From positions 22,250-86,249 of the forward strand of contig JAGWYG010000005.1 of assembly GCA_018969485.1 (NCBI GenBank): a DNA stretch of 64,000 nt, in the 5' to 3' direction. This DNA is from Chloroflexota bacterium (GTDB taxonomy: Bacteria; Chloroflexota; Chloroflexia; Chloroflexales; Roseiflexaceae). The notes under the pieces were generated by a model, which saw nothing but the letters and a program-made list of their open reading frames with translations, had not been told where the DNA came from and searched no databases. Below, in pieces: positions 55,728-63,754 of the stretch (the first letter of the stretch is position 1; every line of letters begins with the position of its first letter). Position numbers and translations under genes: made by a program.

Positions 55728-56525
55728 TCACTCCTCTGCCAGGAGCTGCTCGAACAGCGACTGCCAGAATTCGAGCGGCTGGGCCCCGATCACGAGGCGA
55801 CCGTTCACCAGGAACGACGGCGTGCTGCGCACGCCCGCATCGAGCGCCAGCTGCACATCGGCGGCGATGGTCTCGGCGTGGCGGTCGCTCGCGACACACG
55901 CCTGGAGTGCCGCCTCGTCGAGGCCGAGCTGGCGCGCCTCGCTGAGATGCACCGCGTAGTCGGCATCGCCACCGCCGACCCATGCGCCGGCGCTGCCGCT
56001 GGCGAAGATGCGCTGCTGCATCGGGAAGAAGGCGCCCTGCTCGGCGGCACAGTTGGCGACATGCGCCGCCAGCACCGCGCCGGGATGGATCTCGATGATC
56101 GGCAGGTCGCGATGGACGAAGCGCACCAGGCCGGTATCGACGTACTGCTGGATCAATGCTGGTTTCGTCTCACGGACGAATCGATCACAGAATGGTCACT
56201 GGTAATCACTGAACTCGATCACCTCGATCCGGGCGCGAGCGCTCCCGATGGTGCGCAGCTCGACGATCGACGCAGGCGGCAGCGGGGTCGCTGCGTCTGG
56301 CTGCACCGTCGGTGCGGCGGTGCGCAGCGCCGCGGGCGACGGCGTGCGCGGTCGCGGCGACGGCGTGTGTGGGCGCGGCGACGGCATGCGCGGCGCGGCG
56401 GTCGGATCCGGCGCCGTCGCGCGTGGTGGCGCCTCCGGGCCGCAGGCGAACAGCGCGAGCGCGCACATCCAGCCGGCCACGGCCGCATGCCAGCGACGCC
56501 GCCGTCGGCGGGTATGATCATTCAT
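55728..56525 (-). CDS. Candidate selenoprotein: DsbA-like thiol-disulfide lipoprotein with UxxC active site
   Basis: A 265-residue exported protein if codon 110 (TGA, 56196-56198) is read through. Residues 10-28 form a lipoprotein signal with lipobox LFAC (Cys28), followed by a Pro/Thr linker. The thioredoxin-like domain begins 'EFSDYQ', normally followed by CPxC in DsbA relatives; here the first Cys codon is TGA, then Pro-Phe-Cys. Beyond it 142 codons stay open in the same frame with the rest of the fold, including 'LPIIEIHPGAVLAAHVANCA' and the cis-Pro loop 'VRSTPSFLVNGRLVIG'. A hairpin placed like a bacterial SECIS lies just downstream (56164-56180). Alternatives are a nonsense mutation or a sequencing error at one base. 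No selA, selB, selC or selD gene is in this window. Confidence 0.78.
56164..56180 (-). promoter_or_regulatory. SECIS-like hairpin for UGA decoding
   Basis: In the transcript, a perfect 6-bp stem UUCGUC/GACGAA closes the 5-base loop CGUGA, which begins 21 bases after the UGA. Bacterial SECIS elements typically have the loop 16-37 bases from UGA with G in the first two loop positions; both conditions are met. Confidence 0.68.
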
Positions 56526-57018
56526 AGGCTTCGATCTGCCCCGTATCACGGCGGACATACGACTGGATCAGCGGACTCGAGCCATCGTCACCGCAGTACG
56601 GACACACCACCCAGGTCAGGTCGATCGCGCGATCACACCCACCGCAGCGGCGGCGCAACGACGTATGGCAGTGCGGGCACAGGATGAATTCCGCGTCGGT
56701 CGGACGCTGGCACCCCGGGCAGACATACTTCTCCTCGAGGTCGCGCCGCAGGTACTCTTCCTCGAGCGTCCGCTCGTAGCGTTCGGCCTGGGTCTCGCGC
56801 GGCCGCAAGATCGCGTGCAGCAGCACCCCGGCGAACGGAATGAACAGCGCCAGCGAGACCGAGAGCACCTGGAGCAGCACCTCGTTGCTCCGACTACTGA
56901 TGTCGCGGTAGGTCCACAGCACCGAAGCGGCCCAGAGGACCACCAGATAGGCTGCCATCGCCCAGGCGACCAGCGTCAGGATCGGGATGAAGTTGGTCAG
57001 AATCGCGCCGAAGTCCAC
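56518..57018 (-). CDS. Membrane protein with double zinc ribbon
   Basis: A 166-residue protein. Two N-terminal hydrophobic helices ('ILTLVAWAMAAYLVVLWAAS' and 'VLSVSLALFIPFAGVLLHAI') anchor it, then a charged helix ('ERYERTLEEEYLRRDLEEKY') leads to two zinc ribbons: 'CPGCQRPTDAEFILCPHC' and 'CGGCDRAIDLTWVVCPYC'. All eight Cys are present. The GTG start is chosen for AAGGAG seven bases upstream. Its stop overlaps the ATG of the DsbA-like gene, so it is co-translated with it. Function unknown; a membrane adaptor or assembly role is possible. Confidence 0.85.
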   Translation of the reverse strand: MDFGAILTNFIPILTLVAWAMAAYLVVLWAASVLWTYRDISSRSNEVLLQVLSVSLALFIPFAGVLLHAILRPRETQAERYERTLEEEYLRRDLEEKYVCPGCQRPTDAEFILCPHCHTSLRRRCGGCDRAIDLTWVVCPYCGDDGSSPLIQSYVRRDTGQIEAYE

Positions 57019-57032
57019 GCGCGTGCTCCTTG

Positions 57033-57371
57033 CTAGGACGACAGCAGCCGCTCGACGCCGGCAGCGTTGAGGACGAAGACTGTCGCACCGCCGACCTGTA
57101 CCTCGACGGGCGATGGCGGATAGAACTCGCCCGACTCGGCGACGGGTGGCAGCGGCGAGACATACCGGGTGCGGGTGTAGCAATGTTCGCGCACCAGCTT
57201 GAGGACAGGTTCGACCTGATGGTCATTCACGGCGGTGAGCAGCGTGACGTTGGCGTCGCGCAAGAAGCCACCGACGCTGCTGATGCGCGTCACGCGATGC
57301 CCGTGGGCCGTGAGCGCCTCGATCAGGTCGCCGGCATCGGGACGTTGGACAACGGCGATCACCAGCTTCAT
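57033..57371 (-). CDS. darA: Cyclic-di-AMP receptor, DarA/PstA (PII-like)
   Basis: A 112-residue PII-like protein. 'MKLVIAVVQRPDAGDLIEAL' and 'TRISSVGGFLRDANVTLLTA' match the c-di-AMP-binding DarA/PstA family (formerly YaaQ/DUF970), including the 'GGFLR.GN' loop, here GGFLRDAN. It overlaps tmk in the same order as in Bacillus subtilis (tmk-yaaQ), which supports the assignment. ATG overlaps the tmk stop (ATGA). Confidence 0.9.
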   Translation of the reverse strand: MKLVIAVVQRPDAGDLIEALTAHGHRVTRISSVGGFLRDANVTLLTAVNDHQVEPVLKLVREHCYTRTRYVSPLPPVAESGEFYPPSPVEVQVGGATVFVLNAAGVERLLSS

Positions 57372-58033
57372 GAGGGTCCCCTTTCACTTGGTCGGCAGAC
57401 GCCTGCGACCCTGTCCAGCGATGGGCGGATCGCTGCCTCGATCCGACGTGCGACGTCGTCGACGCCGGCTGTGGCATCGATCGTATGCCAGCGCGCGGGT
57501 GCTGCGGCACGCACAGCGCGGTATCCGGCCGCGACCCGCTCATGATACCCGATCGTCCGCGCATCGAGGCGATTCCAGGCATCGCCAGACTGTCGCTGCT
57601 TGCGCTCGAGCGCCGCAGCCACCGGCATCTCGAGCAACACGGTCACATCGGGCTCGAGCCCACCCGTCGCGCTGTACGTGATGCGCCGCAATTCGTCCAG
57701 ATCGCCGCCGAGGCCATAGCCCTGGTGCGCCAGGGTCGAATCGGCGTACCGGTCGCAGATCACGATCTCGCCGGCGGCGAGCCGTGGCCGGATCACCTGA
57801 CGCACCAGTTGTGCCCGGGCCGCTGCGAACAGCAGCACCTCGGTCATCGCTGCCATCTCGTGATGGTCATCGTCGAGCAGGATGGCGCGGATGCGCTCGC
57901 CGATCGCGGTGCCGCCGGGCTCGCGCAGCTCGGTGACCACATAGCCGGCGCTGCGCAGCCAGGCCGCCAGCCGGCGGGCCTGCGTGCTCTTGCCGGCACC
58001 CTCGGGCCCCTCGAGCGTGATGAACAGGCTCAT
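57368..58033 (-). CDS. tmk: Thymidylate kinase
   Basis: A 221-residue dTMP kinase. P-loop 'GPEGAGKSTQ' at 9-18, the DR(Y/H) motif in 'VICDRYADSTLAHQGYG', and the lid region 'ERKQRQSGDAWNRLD'. Length fits. It phosphorylates dTMP to dTDP. ATG overlaps the stop of the upstream ATPase gene (ATGA), and its stop overlaps darA. Confidence 0.96.
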   Translation of the reverse strand: MSLFITLEGPEGAGKSTQARRLAAWLRSAGYVVTELREPGGTAIGERIRAILLDDDHHEMAAMTEVLLFAAARAQLVRQVIRPRLAAGEIVICDRYADSTLAHQGYGLGGDLDELRRITYSATGGLEPDVTVLLEMPVAAALERKQRQSGDAWNRLDARTIGYHERVAAGYRAVRAAAPARWHTIDATAGVDDVARRIEAAIRPSLDRVAGVCRPSERGPS

Positions 58034-59661
58034 CGCGAGAATTTCACGCGCCGGTGCGGCTCGCGCCCACGGCTCTCTGACTGGACATTATACCGCTCCG
58101 CGAGCTGATGCTGCAGGCGCCGGACATATCCGCTGCGCGGCTGCAGCTCGACGGTGCGCCGCTCACCATTCAGCACCTGCCCGATCGCAAGCTCGGCCTC
58201 GAGCAGCGCGGCGGCGACTGGATTATCGCTCTCGGCCGGCGCATCGGCGCCATCCTCGCCGGCGACCACCTCGCGGAGCTGAAACACATCGGCGAGCTGC
58301 CGTTCCATCTGGATGGTCGTGTTGTTGCGCAACACATACACTGGAACGCCGCGATCCTCGGCCTGCCGCACGCGCGCGGCGCCCTGGCGATAGTAGTTCT
58401 TCAGCGTCATCACCATCGTCGCGTCCTGCATGTCGCGCACGATCGTGGCCGGCACGCGCAGCTGATTGATCACGCGCTCGAGACGGTCGCGGCTGACGCC
58501 GAACGGATAGATGCGCTGGCCGGTGCCACCCGCCGCCGCGGCCGGCGGCGCGGTGGCGGCCACGACCGGCGCCGCGGCATGGCCCGCCGCCGCCGACTGG
58601 GTGCGCGCGCCGCGCTGACCGCCGCGATCATCGCGTGGCGGCACGCTGCTCACGGCCCGCTCGACGACGATCTGTCCGTCGGCGTCGCGGCGGCGCAGCT
58701 CGGCGGGCGGCAGATCGCGCCGCAGCAGGCAATCGACCGCCTCGGCGACGTTGTCATAGACCGTGACAGCGTCCCAGCTCTGGATCTCGACCAGCACATC
58801 GAACGTCGGCGGCGCCTTGCGCTCGAGGACCGTCTTCTGGGTGCCACGCCGGCGCGCCTCATCATCGCCGAGCGTCACCGCCTGGATGCCGCCGATCAGA
58901 TCCGACAGCGTCGGATTCGACAGCAGGTTGTCGAGGGTCTGGCCATGCGCCGTGCCGATCAGCTGCACACCGCGCTCGGCGATCGTCCGCGCCGCCAGCG
59001 CCTCGAGCTCAGTGCCGATCTCATCGATCACGATCACCTCGGGCATGTGATTCTCGACCGCCTCGATCATCACGCTGTGTTGCTCGGATGGCCGGGGCAC
59101 CTGCATGCGCCGCGCCCGCCCGATCCCGGAGTGCGGGATGTCGCCATCGCCGGCGATCTCGTTCGAGGTGTCCACGATCACGACCCGCTTGCGCAGATCA
59201 TCGGCCAGCACGCGCGCCATCTCACGCAGCATCGTCGTCTTGCCGACGCCCGGCCGGCCGAGCAGCAGGACGCTGCGACCGGATTCGATGAGATCGCGCA
59301 CGATGCTGATCGTGCCGAACACCGCCCGGCCGACGCGGCAGGTCAGGCCGATGACGCGGCCCGAGCGGTTGCGCAGCGCCGAGATGCGGTGCAGCGTGCG
59401 CGGAATGCCCGCCCGGTTGTCTTCGCCGAATGCACCGATGCGGCCGACGACGTCGTCGATGTCGGTCTGGGTGATGTCGTCCGGCGAGAGCAGACACTCC
59501 TCGCCGCGATAGCGCGCCTCGGGCGGCCGCCCGAGATCCATCACCACCTCGAGGAGATCGGCGCGGTGGTGTGGCCCGGCGATGAGCGCCTGGCGGATCC
59601 GGTCGGGAAATGCCTCGAGCAGCAGATCGATATCGGCAGCGTCAGCGCGACGATCGGGCAT
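58030..59661 (-). CDS. SpoIIIAA-like AAA ATPase with C-terminal R3H domain
   Basis: A 543-residue protein. The AAA+ core has Walker A 'LLLGRPGVGKTTMLREMARV' (about 135) and Walker B 'EVIVIDEIGTELEALAARTI', similar to the stage III sporulation protein AA family and chloroplast/cyanobacterial R3H-ATPases. A Gly/Ala-rich linker follows, then 'RIYPFGVSRDRLERVINQLR', and a C-terminal R3H nucleic-acid-binding domain with 'NGERRTVELQPRSGYVRRLQ'. In non-spore-formers its role is unknown; nucleic-acid remodelling is plausible. AGGTGA precedes the ATG. It overlaps the acetyltransferase-like gene by 20 bases. Confidence 0.9.
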   Translation of the reverse strand: MPDRRADAADIDLLLEAFPDRIRQALIAGPHHRADLLEVVMDLGRPPEARYRGEECLLSPDDITQTDIDDVVGRIGAFGEDNRAGIPRTLHRISALRNRSGRVIGLTCRVGRAVFGTISIVRDLIESGRSVLLLGRPGVGKTTMLREMARVLADDLRKRVVIVDTSNEIAGDGDIPHSGIGRARRMQVPRPSEQHSVMIEAVENHMPEVIVIDEIGTELEALAARTIAERGVQLIGTAHGQTLDNLLSNPTLSDLIGGIQAVTLGDDEARRRGTQKTVLERKAPPTFDVLVEIQSWDAVTVYDNVAEAVDCLLRRDLPPAELRRRDADGQIVVERAVSSVPPRDDRGGQRGARTQSAAAGHAAAPVVAATAPPAAAAGGTGQRIYPFGVSRDRLERVINQLRVPATIVRDMQDATMVMTLKNYYRQGAARVRQAEDRGVPVYVLRNNTTIQMERQLADVFQLREVVAGEDGADAPAESDNPVAAALLEAELAIGQVLNGERRTVELQPRSGYVRRLQHQLAERYNVQSESRGREPHRRVKFSR

Positions 59662-60649
59662 AGGGTGTCACCTCATCATGCAGCGATGCCGTCGTGGGAA
59701 TCGGTCGGCGTGGTTCGGCGTGACGACGCAGCGCACTGGCGAAGAGCCGCCGGACGGGGACGGTGCCCTGACGTGCGACCAGATGCTGCTCGCCCAGCGG
59801 CTCGAAGCCCAGATCGGCGGCAGGCGCGAGCAGCTCCTGCTGGTATTCGCGCAGGATGAGATAGACCGGCGAGGTGTCGGTCACCTGGCCGAGGCCGAAG
59901 CGCAGCACATCGCCGACGATGTCGCGCTGGTCGGGCCGGACGATCAGCGTGAGGACGTGTGCCGTCTGCCCCGAGACCAGCTGCAGCGACGCGGCGAGCT
60001 CGTCGTCGCGCCCGAGCACCCAGGCGCGGCGCGTGGTGCTCAGGCTGCGCGCGATCGGCAGCTGCCAGTCGCGCGCGCTGCGCACCTCGGCCAGCTGGAC
60101 CGGATGCGGCGTCGTGGCGCCGTAGAGCCGGTGCACGCCCCAGACATCGCGCCGCGACTGCGGCCGCATCGGCGCGATCGTCGTCCGCTGGTCGAGGTCG
60201 GGGCCATCGAGGTGCAGCACCATCTGGCGCGTGTAGCAGTGGAAGCCCACCTGGCGAAACACTTCGCGCAGCTCGTCGGGCGTCTCGGGCAGCGCAGCGT
60301 AGAAGCGCTGGATGCCATCGCGCGCGGCGGTGGCACACAGCGACTCGAGCAGGCGAAACCAGACGTCCGGGTCGGTCGGAGACCCCGGCCCGCCACCGTA
60401 GGTCGCCAGCATCACGATGTCGTGCTCGGGCCGGCCGCGCCGCCCCTCGGCCCGCACGAACGCCTGGACGCCACGGTCGCGATAGACTTGGGCCGCGCCA
60501 TCGCGTGCAGCCGCCTCGATCAGCGCGCGAACCACGAACCACGCCGGTCGGCGCGCCGTCGCCAGCATCGCCTCGTGGTAGAACATGACCACGCTGCGTG
60601 GTTTTTGCCATGCCATCCAGATGTCCGCGATGGTCGCCTTGCGTATCAT
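59642..60649 (-). CDS. GNAT acetyltransferase-like protein
   Basis: A 335-residue protein beginning 'MIRKATIADIWMAWQKPRSV', typical of GNAT N-termini. Two half-domains are visible: 'FVRAEGRRGRPEHDIVMLAT' with 'VFRQVGFHCYTRQMVLHL', and a second with 'LTLIVRPDQRDIVGDVLRFG' and 'PADLGFEPLGEQHLVARQG'-type ending. The acetyl-CoA loop is weak, so it may be a degenerate or two-domain GNAT. It precedes and overlaps the R3H ATPase gene in the operon. The best ribosome site (AGGAG) is far from the ATG, leaving the start slightly uncertain. Confidence 0.77.
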   Translation of the reverse strand: MIRKATIADIWMAWQKPRSVVMFYHEAMLATARRPAWFVVRALIEAAARDGAAQVYRDRGVQAFVRAEGRRGRPEHDIVMLATYGGGPGSPTDPDVWFRLLESLCATAARDGIQRFYAALPETPDELREVFRQVGFHCYTRQMVLHLDGPDLDQRTTIAPMRPQSRRDVWGVHRLYGATTPHPVQLAEVRSARDWQLPIARSLSTTRRAWVLGRDDELAASLQLVSGQTAHVLTLIVRPDQRDIVGDVLRFGLGQVTDTSPVYLILREYQQELLAPAADLGFEPLGEQHLVARQGTVPVRRLFASALRRHAEPRRPIPTTASLHDEVTPYARSSR

Positions 60650-60705
60650 GGTGTCCAGCGACTCCTGCGCGAATCACGGGCTGTGACGGGCCGGCTGGCG
60701 CTCCG

Positions 60706-61275
60706 TCAGAGCGTCAGGAAGTACCGGTGCACCCGGTCGTCGTCGGTCAGCTCCGGGTGGAAGCAGGTGGCCAGGATGTGGCCCTGCTGTGCGGCGACGA
60801 TCGCTCCATCGGCGAGCCGCGCCCTGACGGCGACGTCGGCGCCCGGCTGCTCGAGCAGCGGTGCGCGGATGAAGACCGCGCGATGCGTGCCGGCGACGAT
60901 CCCATCGATCGCGAGATCGACCTCGAAGCTCTCGAGCTGGCTGCCGAAGGCATTGCGCCGGGCGGTGACGTCCATCAGCCCGAGCGTCGGCTGGTCGCTC
61001 CGGCCATCGGCGATCGTCTTCGCAAGCAGGATCGCGCCGGCGCAGGTGCCCCAGATCGGCATGCCGGCGGCGACCCGCTGCCGGATGGGCTCGATCAGGT
61101 GGTAGATACCCAAGAGCTTGCCGATGGTCGTGCTCTCGCCACCCGGAATGATCAGCCGGTCGACGTCGTCGAGGTGGCGTGGCAGGCGCACCTCGCGCAC
61201 CGCCACGCCAACGCCGCGCAGCATCACCAGATGCTCGCGCACATCGCCCTGCAGGGCCAGGACACCGACGGTCAT
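60706..61275 (-). CDS. pdxT: Pyridoxal 5'-phosphate synthase glutaminase subunit PdxT
   Basis: A 189-residue class I glutaminase that feeds ammonia to PdxS. 'MTVGVLALQGDVREHLVMLR' is the family start; the nucleophile Cys78 is in 'GTCAGAILL'; His and Glu are in 'TCFHPELTDD'. 'IIPGGESTTIGKLL' forms the oxyanion region. It follows pdxS by 18 bases. Confidence 0.96.
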   Translation of the reverse strand: MTVGVLALQGDVREHLVMLRGVGVAVREVRLPRHLDDVDRLIIPGGESTTIGKLLGIYHLIEPIRQRVAAGMPIWGTCAGAILLAKTIADGRSDQPTLGLMDVTARRNAFGSQLESFEVDLAIDGIVAGTHRAVFIRAPLLEQPGADVAVRARLADGAIVAAQQGHILATCFHPELTDDDRVHRYFLTL

Positions 61276-61293
61276 GCGGTCATGTACCTCTCA

Positions 61294-62175
61294 TCACCAG
61301 CCACGCCCGGCCATCAGTTGCCCGGCCGGGATGGTGTCGATGTTGATGCCGACCATCGCCTCACCGAGCCCCTTGCTCACTTCGGCGATGATGTATGGAT
61401 CGTTGTAGTGCGTGGTCGCCTCGACGATGGCACGCGCACGCCGGGCCGGATCGCCCGACTTGAAGATTCCTGACCCGACGAAGACGCCGTCGACGCCGAT
61501 CTGCATCATCAACGCCGCATCAGCCGGGGTCGCGATGCCGCCGGCGGCGAAGTTCACGACCGGCAGGCGGCCAGTCTCGGCGACGTGCCGCACCAGCTCG
61601 TAGGGCGCCTGGAGGACCTTGGCGGCGTTGAACAGCTCGTTCGGGTCCATCGCCTGCAGCCGGCGGATCTCGCCGAGCACGGCCCGCGCGTGGCGCACTG
61701 CCTCGACGACGTTGCCGGTGCCCGCCTCGCCTTTGGTGCGCACCATCGCGGCGCCTTCGGCCATGCGCCGCAGCGCCTCGCCCAGATTCCGGCAGCCGCA
61801 GACGAACGGAATGCGGAAGGCGTGCTTGTTGATGTGAAATTCCTCATCGGCCGGCGTCAGCACCTCGCTCTCATCGATGTAATCGATGCCGAGCGACTCG
61901 ATGACCTGGGCTTCGACGAAGTGCCCGATCCGTGCCTTGGCCATCACCGGGATGGTGACCGATTCCTTGATGCGCGCGATCAGTTCGGGATCGCTCATGC
62001 GCGCGACACCACCCTGGGCACGGATGTCCGCCGGCACGCGCTCCAGCGCCATCACGGCGACGGCACCAGCCTCTTCGGCGATCCGCGCCTGCTCGGGGGT
62101 GACCACATCCATGATGACCCCGCCCTTGAGCATCTGGGCGAGGCCGACCTTCGTCGTCCAGGTGGACTTGTCCAT
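61294..62175 (-). CDS. pdxS: Pyridoxal 5'-phosphate synthase lyase subunit PdxS
   Basis: A 293-residue subunit that builds PLP from ribose 5-phosphate, glyceraldehyde 3-phosphate and ammonia. '[20 protein letters not shown]', '[20 protein letters not shown]', the catalytic Lys in '[15 protein letters not shown]' and '[18 protein letters not shown]' are invariant family segments. AGAGGAGAT precedes the ATG. Together with pdxT it supplies PLP for the many PLP enzymes in this window. Confidence 0.97.
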   Translation of the reverse strand: MDKSTWTTKVGLAQMLKGGVIMDVVTPEQARIAEEAGAVAVMALERVPADIRAQGGVARMSDPELIARIKESVTIPVMAKARIGHFVEAQVIESLGIDYIDESEVLTPADEEFHINKHAFRIPFVCGCRNLGEALRRMAEGAAMVRTKGEAGTGNVVEAVRHARAVLGEIRRLQAMDPNELFNAAKVLQAPYELVRHVAETGRLPVVNFAAGGIATPADAALMMQIGVDGVFVGSGIFKSGDPARRARAIVEATTHYNDPYIIAEVSKGLGEAMVGINIDTIPAGQLMAGRGW

Positions 62176-62210
62176 CGTTGATCTCCTCTGCCGTGGCAGT
62201 CACCGACGGC

Positions 62211-62216
62211 ATTGTA
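62211..62216 (-). promoter_or_regulatory. Extended -10 promoter for pdxST
   Basis: On the minus strand TGCTACAAT gives an extended -10 (TGn before TACAAT), 35 bases before the pdxS start. No clear -35. Confidence 0.5.
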
Positions 62217-62308
62217 GCATATCGTGACGACCGCAGATGATACGCCGCCCCCCGCGGCACGACCACGGGGGACGGAAGCAGCGTCAGGGCTGTGGATCGC
62301 TCCCCGGG

Positions 62309-62914
62309 TCAGTGCCGATATCGCGCCGCGACTGCGCTCCAGTCGACGGTGCCCCACCAGGCGTCCAGGTAGTCGGGGCGGCGGTTCTGGTACTTCAGAT
62401 AGTACGCGTGCTCCCAGACGTCGACGCCCAGCAGCGGGGTGTCGCCCTTCATCAGCGGGCTGTCCTGGTTGGCGGTGCTGTAGATTTGCAGCGCCCCGGC
62501 CGGCGTCTGGACCAGCCAGGACCAGCCGCTGCCGAACCGCTTGACGCCGGCGTCCTTGATCGCTGCCTTGAAGGCGGCGAAGCCGCCGAAGGTGCTGTCG
62601 ATCGCGCTGCCGAGCGCGCCGGTCGGCTCGCCGCCACCGTTGGGGCCCATGATGCTCCAGAACAGGGTGTGATTGTGGTGGCCGCCACCGTTGTTGATGA
62701 CCGCCTGCCGGATGGCCTCGGGGACATCATTGATGTTGCCGAGCAGGTCCTCGATCGGGCTGGCCTGCAGCGCCGGGTGGCTGGCGAGCGCAGCGTTCAG
62801 GTTGTTGACATATGCCGCGTGGTGCTTGCCATGATGGATCTGCATGGTCTGCGTGTCGATATGAGGCTCGAGTGCGCTCACGTCGTAGCCGAGCGCCGGC
62901 AGTTCGAATGCCAT
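62309..62914 (-). CDS. sodA: Superoxide dismutase (Fe/Mn family)
   Basis: A 201-residue dismutase. Metal ligands: His in '[20 protein letters not shown]', His in '[12 protein letters not shown]' and Asp/His in '[20 protein letters not shown]'. '[11 protein letters not shown]' and 'QDSPLMKG' are family segments. The residues around the active site suit a manganese or cambialistic enzyme, but metal choice cannot be proved. AGGAGAAT precedes the ATG. The SufR-like regulator gene lies upstream in the same direction. Confidence 0.94.
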   Translation of the reverse strand: MAFELPALGYDVSALEPHIDTQTMQIHHGKHHAAYVNNLNAALASHPALQASPIEDLLGNINDVPEAIRQAVINNGGGHHNHTLFWSIMGPNGGGEPTGALGSAIDSTFGGFAAFKAAIKDAGVKRFGSGWSWLVQTPAGALQIYSTANQDSPLMKGDTPLLGVDVWEHAYYLKYQNRRPDYLDAWWGTVDWSAVAARYRH

Positions 62915-63041
62915 GACGATTCTCCTCGTCTCGCGGTGCCGGTTGCTGGCGCGACGGTCGCGCACAGGCCGGCGGCGGATCCCGGATGCCTGACACTACG
63001 CGGCGGGCAGTGCGCCGGATGTCGCCCGGCAGCGCCGTGCG

Positions 63042-63686
63042 TCACGGAGTGGCCGGCGCCTCGGCGGCGATGTGGTAGCGACAGCACTGGCCGCCGCCGG
63101 CGATCGTCTCCTCCCGGATGATCGACCCGCCGAGGATGCGCTCGTACAGCCGCAGTTCGTGGGCGCACGCCTGCGGATAATCACGCGCGACGCAGTCGAC
63201 GGGGCAGTTGTGTTCGGTGAGCACGAACGACCCGTCCGGGTTGGCGCGCCATTCGCACATGTAGCCCTGCTCGGTGAGCAGTTCGGCCAGTACGGCGACC
63301 TGCTCGGCCCGCGGCCGGCCGGCGAGCCGCGCCTGGTATTGACGCTCGAGCTGTGCGGCACGATTGGCGAAGACCTGGTCGACCGCGGTGGCTCCGCCGG
63401 TGGCCTGGACGACTGCCAGCGCCTCGAGGGCGAGCCGGTCGTAGCGCCGGGGGAAGTGCGCGTCGGCGGCGTCGGTCAGCGCGTACAGGTGGCTCGGCCG
63501 GCCGATGCCGCGCCGTACGCCACTGATGTGGACCAGGCCGTCGCGCTCGAGCACGGCGAGGTGCTGGCGGACGCCGACGGCGCCGACGCCGAGCTCGGCG
63601 CTGAGCTCGGCGGCGGTCAGCGCGCCGCGCCGCCGCAGCAGCATCATGATGGCGCTGCGGGTTTCACCCTGTTCACGGTGTTCCAT
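63042..63686 (-). CDS. SufR-like DeoR/ArsR-type transcriptional regulator with Fe-S cysteines
   Basis: A 214-residue regulator. The winged helix is 'MMLLRRRGALTAAELSAELG' to 'LVHISGVRRGIGRPSHLYAL'. The C-terminal half carries four cysteines arranged as in SufR ('EHNCPVDCVARDYPQACAHE' and 'GGGQCCRYHI'), which could hold an Fe-S cluster that senses oxidative stress. It lies 127 bases upstream of sod, so redox control of sod is an attractive inference. No suf operon is in the window. Confidence 0.88.
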   Translation of the reverse strand: MEHREQGETRSAIMMLLRRRGALTAAELSAELGVGAVGVRQHLAVLERDGLVHISGVRRGIGRPSHLYALTDAADAHFPRRYDRLALEALAVVQATGGATAVDQVFANRAAQLERQYQARLAGRPRAEQVAVLAELLTEQGYMCEWRANPDGSFVLTEHNCPVDCVARDYPQACAHELRLYERILGGSIIREETIAGGGQCCRYHIAAEAPATP

Positions 63687-63724
63687 CGCCAGAACCTCGC
63701 GGTGACCTCGATGCCGTTGTCGAT

Positions 63725-63754
63725 CAGTCTAGCACTGCCGCTCCCGGATTGTCA
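63725..63754 (-). promoter_or_regulatory. Promoter of the SufR-like gene
   Basis: On the minus strand: TTGACA, an 18-base spacer and TAGACT, about 40 bases before the start codon. Confidence 0.7.

Noticed and set aside
56196..56198. Reading the TGA as the true end of one gene and the start of a separate 142-codon gene
   Set aside because: Each half alone lacks half of a DsbA fold, and the stop falls exactly on the active-site Cys; readthrough explains both halves. A simple nonsense mutation remains possible.
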